Shown here: piece by piece, positions 12,216 through 21,159 of the stretch | Layout: the number at the start of each line of letters is the position of its first letter | How positions within the stretch are numbered: position 1 is the stretch's first letter | Origin: Streptomyces rapamycinicus NRRL 5491 | GTDB lineage: Bacteria; Actinomycetota; Actinomycetes; Streptomycetales; Streptomycetaceae | NCBI RefSeq assembly: GCF_024298965.1 | Contig: NZ_CP085193.1 | Span: 11,594,001 to 11,658,000, forward strand | Direction of reading: 5' to 3' | Length of the DNA: 64,000 nucleotides | Position numbers and translations under genes: made by a program | The notes under the pieces: generated by a model | Databases searched by the model: none | What the model was told of the DNA's origin: nothing | Seen by the model: only the letters and a program-made list of their open reading frames with translations

Positions 12216-12874
12216 GCCCGACCCCGTCCCCGACGCCGTCGGCCACCCCCGCCATCCGGCTGCTGCTCTGCGACGACCACGCCGTGGTGCGGGCCGGGCT
12301 GCGGGCGCTGCTGGCCAGCACCGACGGCATCGAGGTGGTCGGCGAGGCGGGCAGCGGCGAGGAGGCCCTCGCCATGGCCGCCCGGCTCCGGCCCGATGTG
12401 GTGCTGATGGATCTGCAGCTCGGAGAGGGGATGGACGGGGTGACCGCCACCCGGCGGCTGGTCTCCGGCGATCCCCCCGCGCCCCGTGTCCTGGTGCTCA
12501 CCATGTTCGACACCGACGCCGACATCACCCGTGCCATCGAGGCCGGGGCCACCGGCTATCTGCTCAAGGCCGAGCGGCCGGAGGAGCTGTTCGCGGCGAT
12601 CCGGAACGCGGCCTCCGGCCGTACCGCGCTGTCGGCTCCGGTCGCCGACCGGGTGCTGGCCCGGATGCGCAGCCCGCGCCCCGCGCTTTCCGAACGGGAG
12701 CGCGACATCCTCCGGCAGCTGGCCCGTGGCCTGGGCAACCGGGAGATCGCCCGGGCCCTGTTCATCAGCGAGGCCACGGTCAAGACCCATCTGGGACGGA
12801 TCTACGGGAAATTGGGGGTCGAGACCCGGGCCGGGGCGGTGGCGGTGGCCACCGAGCGGCGGTTGCTGCCTTGA
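12212..12874 (+). CDS. LuxR/NarL-family response regulator
   Basis: 220 aa; its ATG overlaps the kinase stop codon (ATGA), showing translational coupling. The receiver domain starts IRLLLCDDHAVVRAGLRALL and the expected phosphoacceptor is Asp67 in DVVLMDLQL. The C-terminal LuxR helix-turn-helix is LSERERDILRQLARGLGNRE through ISEATVKTHLGRIYGKLGV. Dimerises and binds DNA after phosphorylation by the upstream kinase. Targets are not visible; the convergent MscS gene is downstream and not obviously a target. Confidence 0.92.
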   Translation: MSPTPSPTPSATPAIRLLLCDDHAVVRAGLRALLASTDGIEVVGEAGSGEEALAMAARLRPDVVLMDLQLGEGMDGVTATRRLVSGDPPAPRVLVLTMFDTDADITRAIEAGATGYLLKAERPEELFAAIRNAASGRTALSAPVADRVLARMRSPRPALSERERDILRQLARGLGNREIARALFISEATVKTHLGRIYGKLGVETRAGAVAVATERRLLP

Positions 12875-12907
12875 CGGCTGGCGGCTGGCGGCTGACGGCT
12901 GGGAGCG

Positions 12908-13969
12908 TCAGATCGCCGGCCGGCTGGGCAGCGGCGTCCGGTCCTGGTCGGGCAGTACGAGCGTCCGCGTGGGCAGCGGGATCTCGATCCCCTCGGCGCG
13001 GAACCGGCGGTGCAGCTCCTTCATGAACTCATGCTTGATGAGGTACTGGTCGCTGAACTCCAGGGCCCGCAGAAACACCGAGAAGTCGATGCCGGACTCT
13101 CCGAAGGTATGGAAGCGCACACTCGTCTCGTGGTCGACGACCCCGCCCTCGACCCCGGACATCACCTTCCCGGCGACCTCGATGGTCACCCGCTCGACAT
13201 GGTCCAGATCGCTTCCGTAGCCGACCCGCGCCTGGACCATGACCGACATCTGCTGCTCGGGCTGGTGAAAGTTGGTCATGATGGTGTTGCCCAGCTTGGC
13301 GTTCGGGATGATGACGAGGTTGTCCGACAGCTGCCGTACCGCCGTGTTGCGCCAGTTGATGTCGACCACATACCCCTCCTCCCCACTGCTGAGCCGGATG
13401 TAGTGGCCGGGCTGCACCGTCTTGGAGGCCAGGATGTGCACCCCCGCGAAGAGGTTGGCCAGCGTGTCCTGCAAGGCCAGGGCGACCGCCAGACCACCCA
13501 CGCCCAGGGCGGTGAGCAGGGGAGCGATCGAGACGCCCAGCGTCTCCAGCAGGATCAGCACGCCCATCGCCAGGACGGCGATCCGTGTGATGTTGACGAA
13601 GATGCTGGCCGTTCCCGCCACTCCGGAGCGGGACAGCGCCAGCGAGCGCACCAGATCGGCCACCACCCGCGCCGCCGTGACCGTGGTGACCAGGATCAGC
13701 ACGGCCACGAGCGTCTGATTGACGTCATGGCCGACCGTGCGGTTCAGCGGCAGCGCTGCGGCCGCGGCGGCGACACCTGCGGCCATCGATGCCCACGGGG
13801 CCAGGGTGCGCAACGTGTCGACGATGATGTCGTCGCCGCTCCACCGGGTGGACCGGGCCCGCTCACCCAGCCAGCGCAGCGCCAAGCGCAGCAGCACACC
13901 CCCGGCCGCGCCGCAGACCAGCGCCGCTCCGACGACGATGACATCGTGCAAGGTGAGAGCCCGGTTCAT
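12908..13969 (-). CDS. MscS-family small-conductance mechanosensitive channel
   Basis: 353 aa, ATG at 13969. Several N-terminal transmembrane segments are followed by the pore helix and the conserved beta domain: GVGGLAVALALQDTLANLFAG (a pore-lining, Ala/Gly-rich helix) and then the beta domain with VDINWRNTAVRQLSDNLVII and IPNAKLGNTI. The C-terminal alpha/beta domain (residues ~240-340) ends with a short tail. Such channels open under membrane tension to release solutes on osmotic downshock. The gene is convergent with the two-component pair and stands alone. Confidence 0.9.
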   Translation of the reverse strand: MNRALTLHDVIVVGAALVCGAAGGVLLRLALRWLGERARSTRWSGDDIIVDTLRTLAPWASMAAGVAAAAAALPLNRTVGHDVNQTLVAVLILVTTVTAARVVADLVRSLALSRSGVAGTASIFVNITRIAVLAMGVLILLETLGVSIAPLLTALGVGGLAVALALQDTLANLFAGVHILASKTVQPGHYIRLSSGEEGYVVDINWRNTAVRQLSDNLVIIPNAKLGNTIMTNFHQPEQQMSVMVQARVGYGSDLDHVERVTIEVAGKVMSGVEGGVVDHETSVRFHTFGESGIDFSVFLRALEFSDQYLIKHEFMKELHRRFRAEGIEIPLPTRTLVLPDQDRTPLPSRPAI

Positions 13970-14261
13970 CGGCCACCGTCCGCTATCCCGGAAAGCGCGT
14001 CAGAAGCGGCCGTGCGGCATGCCGTCGTCGGTGCGGCCCCCGGTCTGGAGTTCAGTGGAATCACCTTGTCACCTGCTCGTGCCTGGGTTCTACGGGCGGT
14101 GCCGGGGGTACATGTGTACGGCTCCGGCGTAAGGTGCCATCCTGCCGCATGCGATGAGGGCCGAATGACGGGATGCCCCGCTACCGCACGTAACCCGCCA
14201 GGCAGGGGGCGGCGCGCCACCGCGTTTGACGGACAGGTGTTTTGTGGTGGAATCGGGTCGT

Positions 14262-15470
14262 ATGGATAGCCGCCGCGGTGACGTGGACGACGGGGGGCGG
14301 GGATGGCCGTTCCTGGCGGCCGCCTACGCCTTCGTGGTCACGATGTGCGGTACGACGCTGCCCACTCCGCTCTACTCGCTCTACCAGCGGGAGTTCGGCT
14401 TCTCCTCGTTCATGGTCACGGTGATCTTCGCCGTGTACGCGGCGGGGGTCATCGTCGCGCTGCTGCTGCTCGGAAGCGTGTCCGACTTCATCGGGCGACG
14501 GCCCGTCATGCTCGCCGCGCTGGTGCTGTCGGGCCTGAGTGCGGTGTGCTTCCTCCTCGCCCAGGGACTGCCGGAGCTGTTCGCGGGACGCACCCTGTCG
14601 GGGCTGTCCGCCGGTCTGGCCACCGGCACCGCCACCGTGACGGTGATCGAGCTGGCGCCCGAGCGTCGGCGCCGTGGCGCCACCCTCCTCGCGACCGGGG
14701 CCAACCTGGGTGGGCTCGGGCTCGGTCCGTTGCTGGCGGGGGTGCTGGCGCAGTACGCCCCGGCGCCGCTGAAACTGGTGTTCGTGGTGGACCTGGTGCT
14801 GGTGGCGGTCGGCGCCGCCGTGGTGCTCGCCCTCCCGGAGACCGTACGGAGGCGGAGCCGCCCGCCGCTGAGGCCGCAGCGGCTGCGGGTGCCCAAGGAG
14901 ATGCGCTCGACGTTCGCGGCCGCGGCCATGGCGGGGTTCGCCGGCTTCGCCACGCTGGGCCTGTTCACCTCGGTGTCGCCCACGTTCCTGAGCGAGGTGG
15001 AGGGGGAGGGCAGTCTCGCGGTCGCAGGTGCCGTGGCGTTCTCCGTGTTCGCCGCCTCGATCGCCGGGCAGGCGCTGGGGGAGCGGCTGGGTCCGGGACG
15101 TTCGCTGCCCGGGGGATGCGCGGTGCTGGTGGCCGGTATGGCGGCCATCGCCGGCTCGCTCGCGATCGCGTCACTGGAGTTGCTGGTGCTGGGCGCCGTC
15201 ATCGCGGGGACGGGTCAGGGTCTGTCGTTCCACGCGGCCGTACGGGTGGTGACCGAGCGCAGCCCGGCCGACCACCGCGCCGAGGTCACCTCCGCCCTGT
15301 TCGTACTGATGTATCTGGCGATCTCGATTCCGGTGATCGGCGTGGGCGCGCTCACGGTCGCGGTCGGGCTGCGGCCCGCCGGGCTGATCTTCACGGGCTG
15401 TGTGGCCCTGCTGGCCGTGACCACCCTGCTGCGGCTGCGGACGCTCTCCGCGGAGGCGCCCGGCCGCTGA
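14262..15470 (+). CDS. MFS transporter (drug/metabolite exporter type)
   Basis: 402 aa. Start taken at the ATG at 14262 (MDSRRGDV), with GGTGGA about 10 bases upstream; a TTG 36 bases earlier would give an unlikely N-terminus. Twelve hydrophobic segments are visible. The MFS signature is between helices 2 and 3: LLLGSVSDFIGRRPVMLAA. The helix-5-like segment ATGANLGGLGLGPLLAGVLA has the Gly-rich pattern typical of exporters. Substrate unknown. The 292-bp gap to the divergent MscS gene holds no gene that I can support; it contains the near-palindrome gtacatgtgtac. Confidence 0.85.
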   Translation: MDSRRGDVDDGGRGWPFLAAAYAFVVTMCGTTLPTPLYSLYQREFGFSSFMVTVIFAVYAAGVIVALLLLGSVSDFIGRRPVMLAALVLSGLSAVCFLLAQGLPELFAGRTLSGLSAGLATGTATVTVIELAPERRRRGATLLATGANLGGLGLGPLLAGVLAQYAPAPLKLVFVVDLVLVAVGAAVVLALPETVRRRSRPPLRPQRLRVPKEMRSTFAAAAMAGFAGFATLGLFTSVSPTFLSEVEGEGSLAVAGAVAFSVFAASIAGQALGERLGPGRSLPGGCAVLVAGMAAIAGSLAIASLELLVLGAVIAGTGQGLSFHAAVRVVTERSPADHRAEVTSALFVLMYLAISIPVIGVGALTVAVGLRPAGLIFTGCVALLAVTTLLRLRTLSAEAPGR

Positions 15471-15509
15471 CGGGCCGTCGGCGGGGACCGTCTCTGAGGG
15501 GGCTCCGCG

Positions 15510-16421
15510 TTACAGCTCCAGGACCGTCCGCACCGGCAGATGGTCGCTGGGGAACTGGCCGTCCCGCGAGTAGGTGTCGATGACGGCGTGGCGGGTGCGC
15601 ACACCGGGTGAGGTCAGGATCCAGTCGATCCGGTCGCCGTCGGGGACCAGCGGGCCAAAGCCGTGGAACGTCCCGTACAGCGGGCCGTGCCGCTCGGCGG
15701 TGTCCCAGGTGTCCACCAGCGTGCCGCCGCCCAGCATGGCGTCGTAGACCGGGTTGCCGTGGGCCGCCACATTGAAGTCACCGGTCACGATGCGGGGGAG
15801 CGCGGAGTCCAGAGCGCCGAGGCGCTCGGTGATCAGGGCGGCGGAGCGCTCACGGGCGTTCTGGCTCCGGTGGTCCAGATGGGTGTTGAGGGCGTAGAAC
15901 TCCTTGCCGGTGTGCCGGTCGTGGAAGCGCACCCAGGTGACCATCCGGACCACGGCCCCGCCCCAGGTGTTGGAGCCGATCACATTCGGGGTGTCGGACA
16001 GCCAGAAGTGGTCGTACTCGAGGGGTTCGAGCCGCGTGGTGTCGTAGAAGACGGCCATGAACTCGTCCCGGCTGCCCCCCATCCGTCCGGTGCCGATCCA
16101 CGAGTAGCGCTGCCCGAGGTCGTGGGCGATGTCGCGCAGCTGGCCGTACAGCCCCTCCTGAGTGCCCAGCAGATGGGGCCGGGCCTGGCGCAGCAGCTCC
16201 CGCATGACGGGGCGGCGCTGCCCCCAGGAGTTGGGCTCGGCGTCGCTCGCGTAGCGCAGGTTGAACGTCATGACGGCCAGCCGGGGACCGTCGGCGGGGG
16301 CGATCGGGGTGACGGGGGCGGCCGCGGCCACGTTCTGCGGCTGGGAGGCGAGCGGAAGCGCGACGGCCGCCGCGGCCGCGGCGCGCATACCGTGACGGCG
16401 GCTGAACACAGGTGCGGACAT
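15510..16421 (-). CDS. Secreted endonuclease/exonuclease/phosphatase (EEP) family hydrolase
   Basis: 303 aa from the ATG at 16421, with GGAGGAG directly upstream. The N-terminus MSAPVFSRRHGMRAAAAAAV is a signal peptide with a basic segment (possibly Tat), cleaved after an Ala-rich stretch near residue 35. EEP motifs follow: MTFNLRYAS (Asn ligand), LLGTQEGL (Glu metal ligand), NTHLDHRS, IVTGDFNVAAHGNP (Asp/Asn), and PSDHLPVRTVL (terminal catalytic His). Related secreted Streptomyces proteins act on DNA or phosphodiesters; the substrate cannot be told from sequence. Divergent from the sulfotransferase gene across 241 bp. Confidence 0.88.
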   Translation of the reverse strand: MSAPVFSRRHGMRAAAAAAVALPLASQPQNVAAAAPVTPIAPADGPRLAVMTFNLRYASDAEPNSWGQRRPVMRELLRQARPHLLGTQEGLYGQLRDIAHDLGQRYSWIGTGRMGGSRDEFMAVFYDTTRLEPLEYDHFWLSDTPNVIGSNTWGGAVVRMVTWVRFHDRHTGKEFYALNTHLDHRSQNARERSAALITERLGALDSALPRIVTGDFNVAAHGNPVYDAMLGGGTLVDTWDTAERHGPLYGTFHGFGPLVPDGDRIDWILTSPGVRTRHAVIDTYSRDGQFPSDHLPVRTVLEL

Positions 16422-16662
16422 GGCTCCTCCAAGGTCTTGAAGGTGCGGTGACGGCCTCAAGTGTCGGACCCCGCGGTGTGCGGGGTGTGTCCTGCGGTGG
16501 CCGTCCGGTGGAACGTACGGTCACGCCGAGCCGACCTCAAGAGCGCCTGCGGGGACCACTGGTGACGAGGTATGCCACGAGTGGCGGGAGTGGCCGGGGG
16601 TGCGCGGGGGCGGCGATGGGTAGGGAGGCCGGTAGTCGTCGGAGACGGAAGGGGCACCTGGG

Positions 16663-17673
16663 GTGACCGTACGGCCGCTGACCTTCGTCGTGGGGACCGG
16701 ACGCTGCGGTTCGACCGCTCTGTCGCGCATCCTGCGGCTGCATCCGGATCTGCTGAGCGTGAGCGAGCTGATCGCCTCGCTGGAGCCGGACGCGCTGCCC
16801 GGGGCGCCGCTGACCGGGGCGGAGTTCTGGCGGATCCTCGCCGCTCCGCGCTCGTTCGCCAACCGTGTCATCCGCGATGGCATCCCACTGCCCGAGTACC
16901 GGTATCCGCATGTCAAGGGGGGGCGGTTCTCGGTGCCGGGCGGTGGCATTCCGGCGGTGTGCATGATGACGCTGCCGCATCTCACCGACGACCCCGACGC
17001 GCTGTTCGACGCCCTGGAGCCAGAGCTGTCCCGGCGGCCCGCGGCGCCCGTGGCCGATCACTACCGGGCGCTGTTCGGACTGCTGGGGGAGCGGTTCGGC
17101 GGACGGGCCGTCGTGGAGCGGTCCGGCTATTCGCTGCGCTCGGTGCCCCGGCTGAGGGAGGTCTTCCCCGAGGCCCGGTTCGTCCACCTCCACCGGGACG
17201 GCGCCGACTGCGCGCTCTCCATGAGCCGCCACCCGGGATTCCGGCTGATCCAGCTGATGACGGAGCGCGCGACGAGCACCGAGGACCTTCCGGCCGGTCT
17301 CGCGGCGCTGCTCAGCGACGACGAGGCCGATCTGCGGCCGCTGTACGAACGGTCCGTGCCGGTGGCCGAGTTCGGCGAGCTGTGGTCGAGCACGATCGTC
17401 GAGGGGCTGGGGCATCTGTCGCGGCTCCCCGCCGCGATCCGGATGTCCCTGTCCTACGAGGGCCTTCTCGACGCGCCCGAGCGTGAGCTCACCCGGCTGG
17501 CCCACCACCTCGGGGTGGAACCGCTGCCGGAGTGGCTGGCGGCCGGACGCGCCCTGCTCGACGGCGACCGCCGCGGCACGGCCGCCGCGACCCTGCCGCC
17601 CGCCGAACTGACCGCCCTCCGCGAGAGCTGTGCCCCCGGCACCCGGGCCCTGAGCCTGGCCCACGGTGGGTGA
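16663..17673 (+). CDS. Sulfotransferase family protein
   Basis: 336 aa from the GTG at 16663, with GGAAGGGG upstream. The PAPS 5'-phosphosulfate-binding loop is FVVGTGRCGSTALSRIL near the N-terminus, and the 3'-phosphate-binding segment is RFVHLHRDGADCALSMSRHP near residue 180. It should transfer sulfate from PAPS to a small acceptor. It lies next to, but in a separate unit from, the terpenoid genes: the LysR gene between them is transcribed in the opposite direction. Acceptor unknown. Confidence 0.82.
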   Translation: MTVRPLTFVVGTGRCGSTALSRILRLHPDLLSVSELIASLEPDALPGAPLTGAEFWRILAAPRSFANRVIRDGIPLPEYRYPHVKGGRFSVPGGGIPAVCMMTLPHLTDDPDALFDALEPELSRRPAAPVADHYRALFGLLGERFGGRAVVERSGYSLRSVPRLREVFPEARFVHLHRDGADCALSMSRHPGFRLIQLMTERATSTEDLPAGLAALLSDDEADLRPLYERSVPVAEFGELWSSTIVEGLGHLSRLPAAIRMSLSYEGLLDAPERELTRLAHHLGVEPLPEWLAAGRALLDGDRRGTAAATLPPAELTALRESCAPGTRALSLAHGG

Positions 17674-17752
17674 GCGGGGCTCTGAGCCTGGTCCACGGCG
17701 GATGAGAGGGCCCCGGCGCCGGATGCGACAGGCGCGGCGCCGGAGACGACGG

Positions 17753-17796
17753 GCCCCGCACCGGATGCGATAGCGCCCCGCACCGGATGCGATAGC
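17753..17796. repeat. Perfect 22-bp tandem duplication
   Basis: gccccgcaccggatgcgata followed by gc occurs at 17753-17774 and directly again at 17775-17796. Degenerate relatives (gccccggcgccggatgcgac) lie just upstream at about 17710-17730. The block fills the gap between the convergent sulfotransferase and LysR genes and looks like recent slippage. Confidence 0.85.
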
Positions 17797-17803
17797 CCCG
17801 GCG

Positions 17804-18730
17804 TCAGGCCGTCGCCGCCTCGACGGCACCCCCCGCCTGCTCGACCGCCACCGCACGCAGCGCCTCCAGCAGGGCGGCCACCGCGGGCACCCTGGCCGCC
17901 TCCGGCCGCAGCAGCGCGCAGACATGGCGCCGGGGCCAGTCGTCCAGCGGGCGCGGCTCGACCCGCGGATGGGGCCGGGGGAGCAGCCCGAGGCCGTCCA
18001 TCAGGGCGATGCCCACCCCGTCGCCCACCAGGCCGAGGGTCGTCGCCTGGTCATCGGTCGTGGTCACCACCCGGGGTTCGAACCCCGCCTCCGCGCAGCG
18101 CCGCAGCAGCCGCTCGCGGTCCCGCTCCAGGATCCACCGCTCCCGCGCCAGATCGGCGAGGCGGACGCTGCGCCGCGCCGCGAGCGCGTGGCCACGCGGC
18201 AGCAGCACATGGCGGCGGTCGACCAGCAGCGGGACCCGGCGCAGCGGGGTCTCCGCGGGCTCGTCGGCCTCTCCCGGCTCGTCGTCGGCGACGATCGCCA
18301 GATCCGTCTCGCCCGCGTCCAGCAGCCGGTACGCGTCATGGGAGGCGGTCTGGCCCAGCTCGACCTCCACCTCGATACGGGAGGCGCCCAGCCTGGCCAG
18401 CGCCGCGGGCAGCACGGCGACACAGACGCTCTGCACGGAGGACATCCGCACCCGGCCACGGGTGCGCGCGGCGAGCGCCTCGAACTCGTTCTCCACGTCC
18501 CGCAGCCCGGCCAGCACTCCCCGGGCGCGCTCGGCGAGTCTGTGCCCCGCGGGCGTGAGCCGCACCCCCCGTCCCGCCTTGACCGTCAGCGGCACGCCCA
18601 CGGCACGTTCCAGCGCGCGCATGTGATAGCTGATGGCCGGTTGGGTGTAACCGAGGTGGTCCGCCGCGGCGCTGTACGAGCCGGAGCGACAGACCTCTGC
18701 GAGCACGGTGAGCTGGCGAAGTTCGATCAC
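17804..18730 (-). CDS. LysR-family regulator, likely of the adjacent terpenoid operon
   Basis: About 308 aa. Start taken at the GTG at 18730 (VIELRQLTVLAEV), the usual LysR beginning; another GTG is directly upstream at 18733, and the frame stays open further without a credible start. The winged helix-turn-helix is SYSAAADHLGYTQPAISYHMRALERAVG; the effector-binding domain spans residues ~90-300. It is divergent from the terpenoid operon with 250 bp between, the classic LysR arrangement, so it probably controls that operon and itself in response to a small molecule. Confidence 0.88.
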   Translation of the reverse strand: MIELRQLTVLAEVCRSGSYSAAADHLGYTQPAISYHMRALERAVGVPLTVKAGRGVRLTPAGHRLAERARGVLAGLRDVENEFEALAARTRGRVRMSSVQSVCVAVLPAALARLGASRIEVEVELGQTASHDAYRLLDAGETDLAIVADDEPGEADEPAETPLRRVPLLVDRRHVLLPRGHALAARRSVRLADLARERWILERDRERLLRRCAEAGFEPRVVTTTDDQATTLGLVGDGVGIALMDGLGLLPRPHPRVEPRPLDDWPRRHVCALLRPEAARVPAVAALLEALRAVAVEQAGGAVEAATA

Positions 18731-18733
18731 CAC

Positions 18734-18987
18734 AGGACGATAGAAATCGTTTATCAATTCCCGAAAGACTTTAATTGGACGCGTGATCGATAGGCCGTCA
18801 AAATCATGGTGACGGATTTCGCCCGTACTCGCCCATTGGACTGACCGATCGGACACGGCCCCAACCGCACTGGCTGACCGTACGGTCATAGCCCGCCCAC
18901 GACGGTTTCCTTCCCGACGATCCGGCCGGACCGGCAAGGGGAACCGGGCGCGGTGACTTTCCTCCCTCCGCCCGAATCCCCGCTGGA
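18734..18987. promoter_or_regulatory. Divergent control region, LysR / terpenoid operon
   Basis: The gap contains an AT-rich block (18740-18780) with the imperfect inverted repeat gatagaaatcgtttatc at 18739-18755 (5 of 7 arm bases pair), immediately upstream of the LysR start. This is a plausible LysR site. The rest of the region holds the promoter for the terpenoid operon. Confidence 0.45.
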
Positions 18988-20046
18988 ATGGATGGATGGT
19001 GCCCGATGCATGATGGCTGGAATCGCATGACTCCGGTGGTCGCGGAGAACAATCCCTTCCATCAGATGTCGCTCAACGAAACCGTTCACCCTCCGCTTCC
19101 GGAAGTGGTGGACGCCGTCCTGCGCACCGCGCGGACCGCCCACCGTACCCTGGATGCCCTCGGCGGCGGGCTCTGTCAGGCCCTCGCCGCACATCTGGGA
19201 GTGGCGCCGGAGCACGTGCTCGCCGGACCGGGCTCCGGGGCGCTGCTCCAGCAGCTCTTCTCCACCCTCACCGGACCCGGCACCGACACGGTGCACGCCT
19301 GGCCCTCCTGGGAGGCGTACCCGATGATGGCGGCCAACGCCGGATCTACCACCGTCCGGGTGCCGCTCACCGGATACGACCACGATCTGAAGGCGATGGC
19401 CGACGCCGTCACCGACCACACCCGCATGGTCCTGCTGTGCACCCCCAACAACCCCACCGGCACCGCGCTGGAGCATGACCGGATCCTTCGCTTCCTGGAC
19501 CGGCTCCCCGCACACGTCACCGTCGTCATCGACGAGGCGTACCGGGACTTCGCCGACCCCGGCGCCATCGCCGACGGCATCGCCCTGCACCGCGCCGATG
19601 AACGGGTCTGCGTGGTACGGACGTTCTCCAAGTCGTACGGGCTGCTCAGCCTGCGGGTCGGCTATCTCGTGGCGCATGAGCCCGTGCTCGCCCCGCTCCG
19701 CACGATCCTGCCCTTCTACCGGGTGAGCGCCGTGGCGCAGGAGGCCGCCCTGGCCGCGCTCGGCGCCCATGAGCGGGTGCTCCGGCAGTGCGCCGAGACT
19801 GCCGGGGAGCGCGACCGGCTCCACCGGATCCTGCTCGACCAGGGCTGGGAGGCGCCCGCGAGCCAGGGCAACTTCCTGTGGCTGCCCATGACATCCGGTG
19901 TGGAGCGCTTCACCCAGTTCTGCGCGGACCACGGCGTGGTGGTGTGCGGCAAACCGGGCGAGGGGATACGGGTGACCGTCGCCGAGCCCGAGGCCAACCA
20001 GGCGTTCGCGGAGCTCGCCGGGAAGTACCGGGAGGCGTCCCGGTGA
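18988..20046 (+). CDS. PLP-dependent aminotransferase, HisC-like (class I/II)
   Basis: 352 aa from the ATG at 18988; in-frame ATGs at 19006 and 19027 are alternatives, and 19027 (MTPVVAENN) fits the family N-terminus well. Fold-type I motifs: GPGSGALLQQLF, CTPNNPTGTAL, VVIDEAYRDF and the PLP lysine in RTFSKSYGL (Lys215). Resembles histidinol-phosphate aminotransferases but is the first gene of a terpenoid operon, so it more likely forms or consumes the amino group of the prenyl acceptor. The stop overlaps the next gene's GTG. Confidence 0.85.
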   Translation: MDGWCPMHDGWNRMTPVVAENNPFHQMSLNETVHPPLPEVVDAVLRTARTAHRTLDALGGGLCQALAAHLGVAPEHVLAGPGSGALLQQLFSTLTGPGTDTVHAWPSWEAYPMMAANAGSTTVRVPLTGYDHDLKAMADAVTDHTRMVLLCTPNNPTGTALEHDRILRFLDRLPAHVTVVIDEAYRDFADPGAIADGIALHRADERVCVVRTFSKSYGLLSLRVGYLVAHEPVLAPLRTILPFYRVSAVAQEAALAALGAHERVLRQCAETAGERDRLHRILLDQGWEAPASQGNFLWLPMTSGVERFTQFCADHGVVVCGKPGEGIRVTVAEPEANQAFAELAGKYREASR

Positions 20047-21155
20047 CCCCGCCCGACGTCGCGGTCACCGAGCTGGCCGACCCGCTGGCCGAGGCCGCCC
20101 CGACCATGGAGCTCCTGCTGCGCGAACTCGACCGGCGCTGGCCGCGGGAAGCCGAACGCCTCCACCAGATCTCCCGGTACGCCCTGCTCCCGGCCGGGAA
20201 GCTGCTGCGCCCGCTGCTGCTCATGGAGTCGGCCGAGGCGGTGGGCGGCGGCGGACCCGCCGTCGTCCCGGCCGCGCTGAGCGTGGAGTACCTCCATGTG
20301 GGCTCCCTCGTCCACGACGACGTCATCGACGGGGACACCATGCGGCGGGGCCGTCCCTCCGTCGCGGCGCGCTACGGCACCACCGACGCCATCGTCACCG
20401 GGGACGCCCTGATGCTGGGCATGTTCGGCGTGCTCACCGACGGCGCCGAAGACGCCGGACCGCTCGGCGAGGGCGCCGGACCGCTCGGCGAGGGCGCCGG
20501 ACCGTTCACCGAGGCCGCCGGACCGTTCACCGGGGACGCAGGCGGGCTGCCGCCGGGCCGTGTCCTCGGCGCGGTGCGGGTCTTCGCCCGGGCGGGCGTC
20601 GACCTGTGCCGCGGCCAGGCGATGGAGAGCGAGCTCAGGGGCGACCTCGGCTGCGGCCTCGACCGGTACCTCACCATGAGCTCCCTGAAGACCGGGGCGC
20701 TGTTCCGGGCCGCCTGCCGGGGCGGGGCGATCCTGGGCGGCGGATCCCCCGCCCAGCAGCACGCGCTCACCTCCTACGCCGAACATCTGGGGCTGGCCTT
20801 CCAGATGCACGACGACCTGCTGCCGTACACCAGCGACAGCCGCACCACCGGCAAGTCCGCGCTCAGCGACATCGCGGCCGCCCGGCCCACCTTCCCCGTC
20901 CTGCTCTGCCACGCCATGGCCGACGCCCCGGCCCGCGCCCGGCTGGAGGCGGCGCTCGGCGGCGTCCTGCCCGCCGCCGACGCACTGCGGACGGTGCACG
21001 AGCTGCTGGAGACGACCGGCGCGCTCACCGCCGCGCGGGACCGGGCCACGGCCCAGGCCGACCGCGCCAAGTCCTGTCTGGAGCCGCTGCCCCGCTCCCG
21101 GGCCACCGCCGTACTCGCGGCGGTGGCCGATCTGTCGGTCAGCCGGGACCGGTGA
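20043..21155 (+). CDS. Polyprenyl diphosphate synthase (trans-type)
   Basis: 370 aa from a GTG that overlaps the preceding stop (GTGA). The first Asp-rich motif is intact: HDDVIDGD (Asp92, Asp93, Asp96), preceded by GKLLRPLLLM. The second is HDDLLPY (Asp257, Asp258), where the last Asp of DDxxD is replaced by Pro261. Product length (C15, C20 or longer) cannot be fixed by eye. Residues ~138-165 are a 4 x 7-residue repeat (GPLGEGA/GPFTEAA units) absent from ordinary family members; it lies between the two catalytic motifs. Supplies the prenyl donor to the UbiA enzyme encoded 4 bp downstream. Confidence 0.9.
   Translation: MTPPDVAVTELADPLAEAAPTMELLLRELDRRWPREAERLHQISRYALLPAGKLLRPLLLMESAEAVGGGGPAVVPAALSVEYLHVGSLVHDDVIDGDTMRRGRPSVAARYGTTDAIVTGDALMLGMFGVLTDGAEDAGPLGEGAGPLGEGAGPFTEAAGPFTGDAGGLPPGRVLGAVRVFARAGVDLCRGQAMESELRGDLGCGLDRYLTMSSLKTGALFRAACRGGAILGGGSPAQQHALTSYAEHLGLAFQMHDDLLPYTSDSRTTGKSALSDIAAARPTFPVLLCHAMADAPARARLEAALGGVLPAADALRTVHELLETTGALTAARDRATAQADRAKSCLEPLPRSRATAVLAAVADLSVSRDR
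20454..20537 (+). repeat. 21-bp coding minisatellite, four units
   Basis: Four tandem 21-bp units begin at 20454, 20475, 20496 and 20517 inside the prenyl synthase gene. The first two are identical (gccggaccgctcggcgaggg plus c); the last two share gccggaccgttcacc. They keep the reading frame and encode AGPLGEG, AGPLGEG, AGPFTEA and AGPFTGD. Confidence 0.9.
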
Positions 21156-21159
21156 CGCC

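Noticed and set aside
15510..17673. EEP hydrolase and sulfotransferase as part of the terpenoid pathway
   Set aside because: They are outside the operon, in other orientations, with the LysR gene and a repeat block between. A sulfated product cannot be excluded but is not supported.
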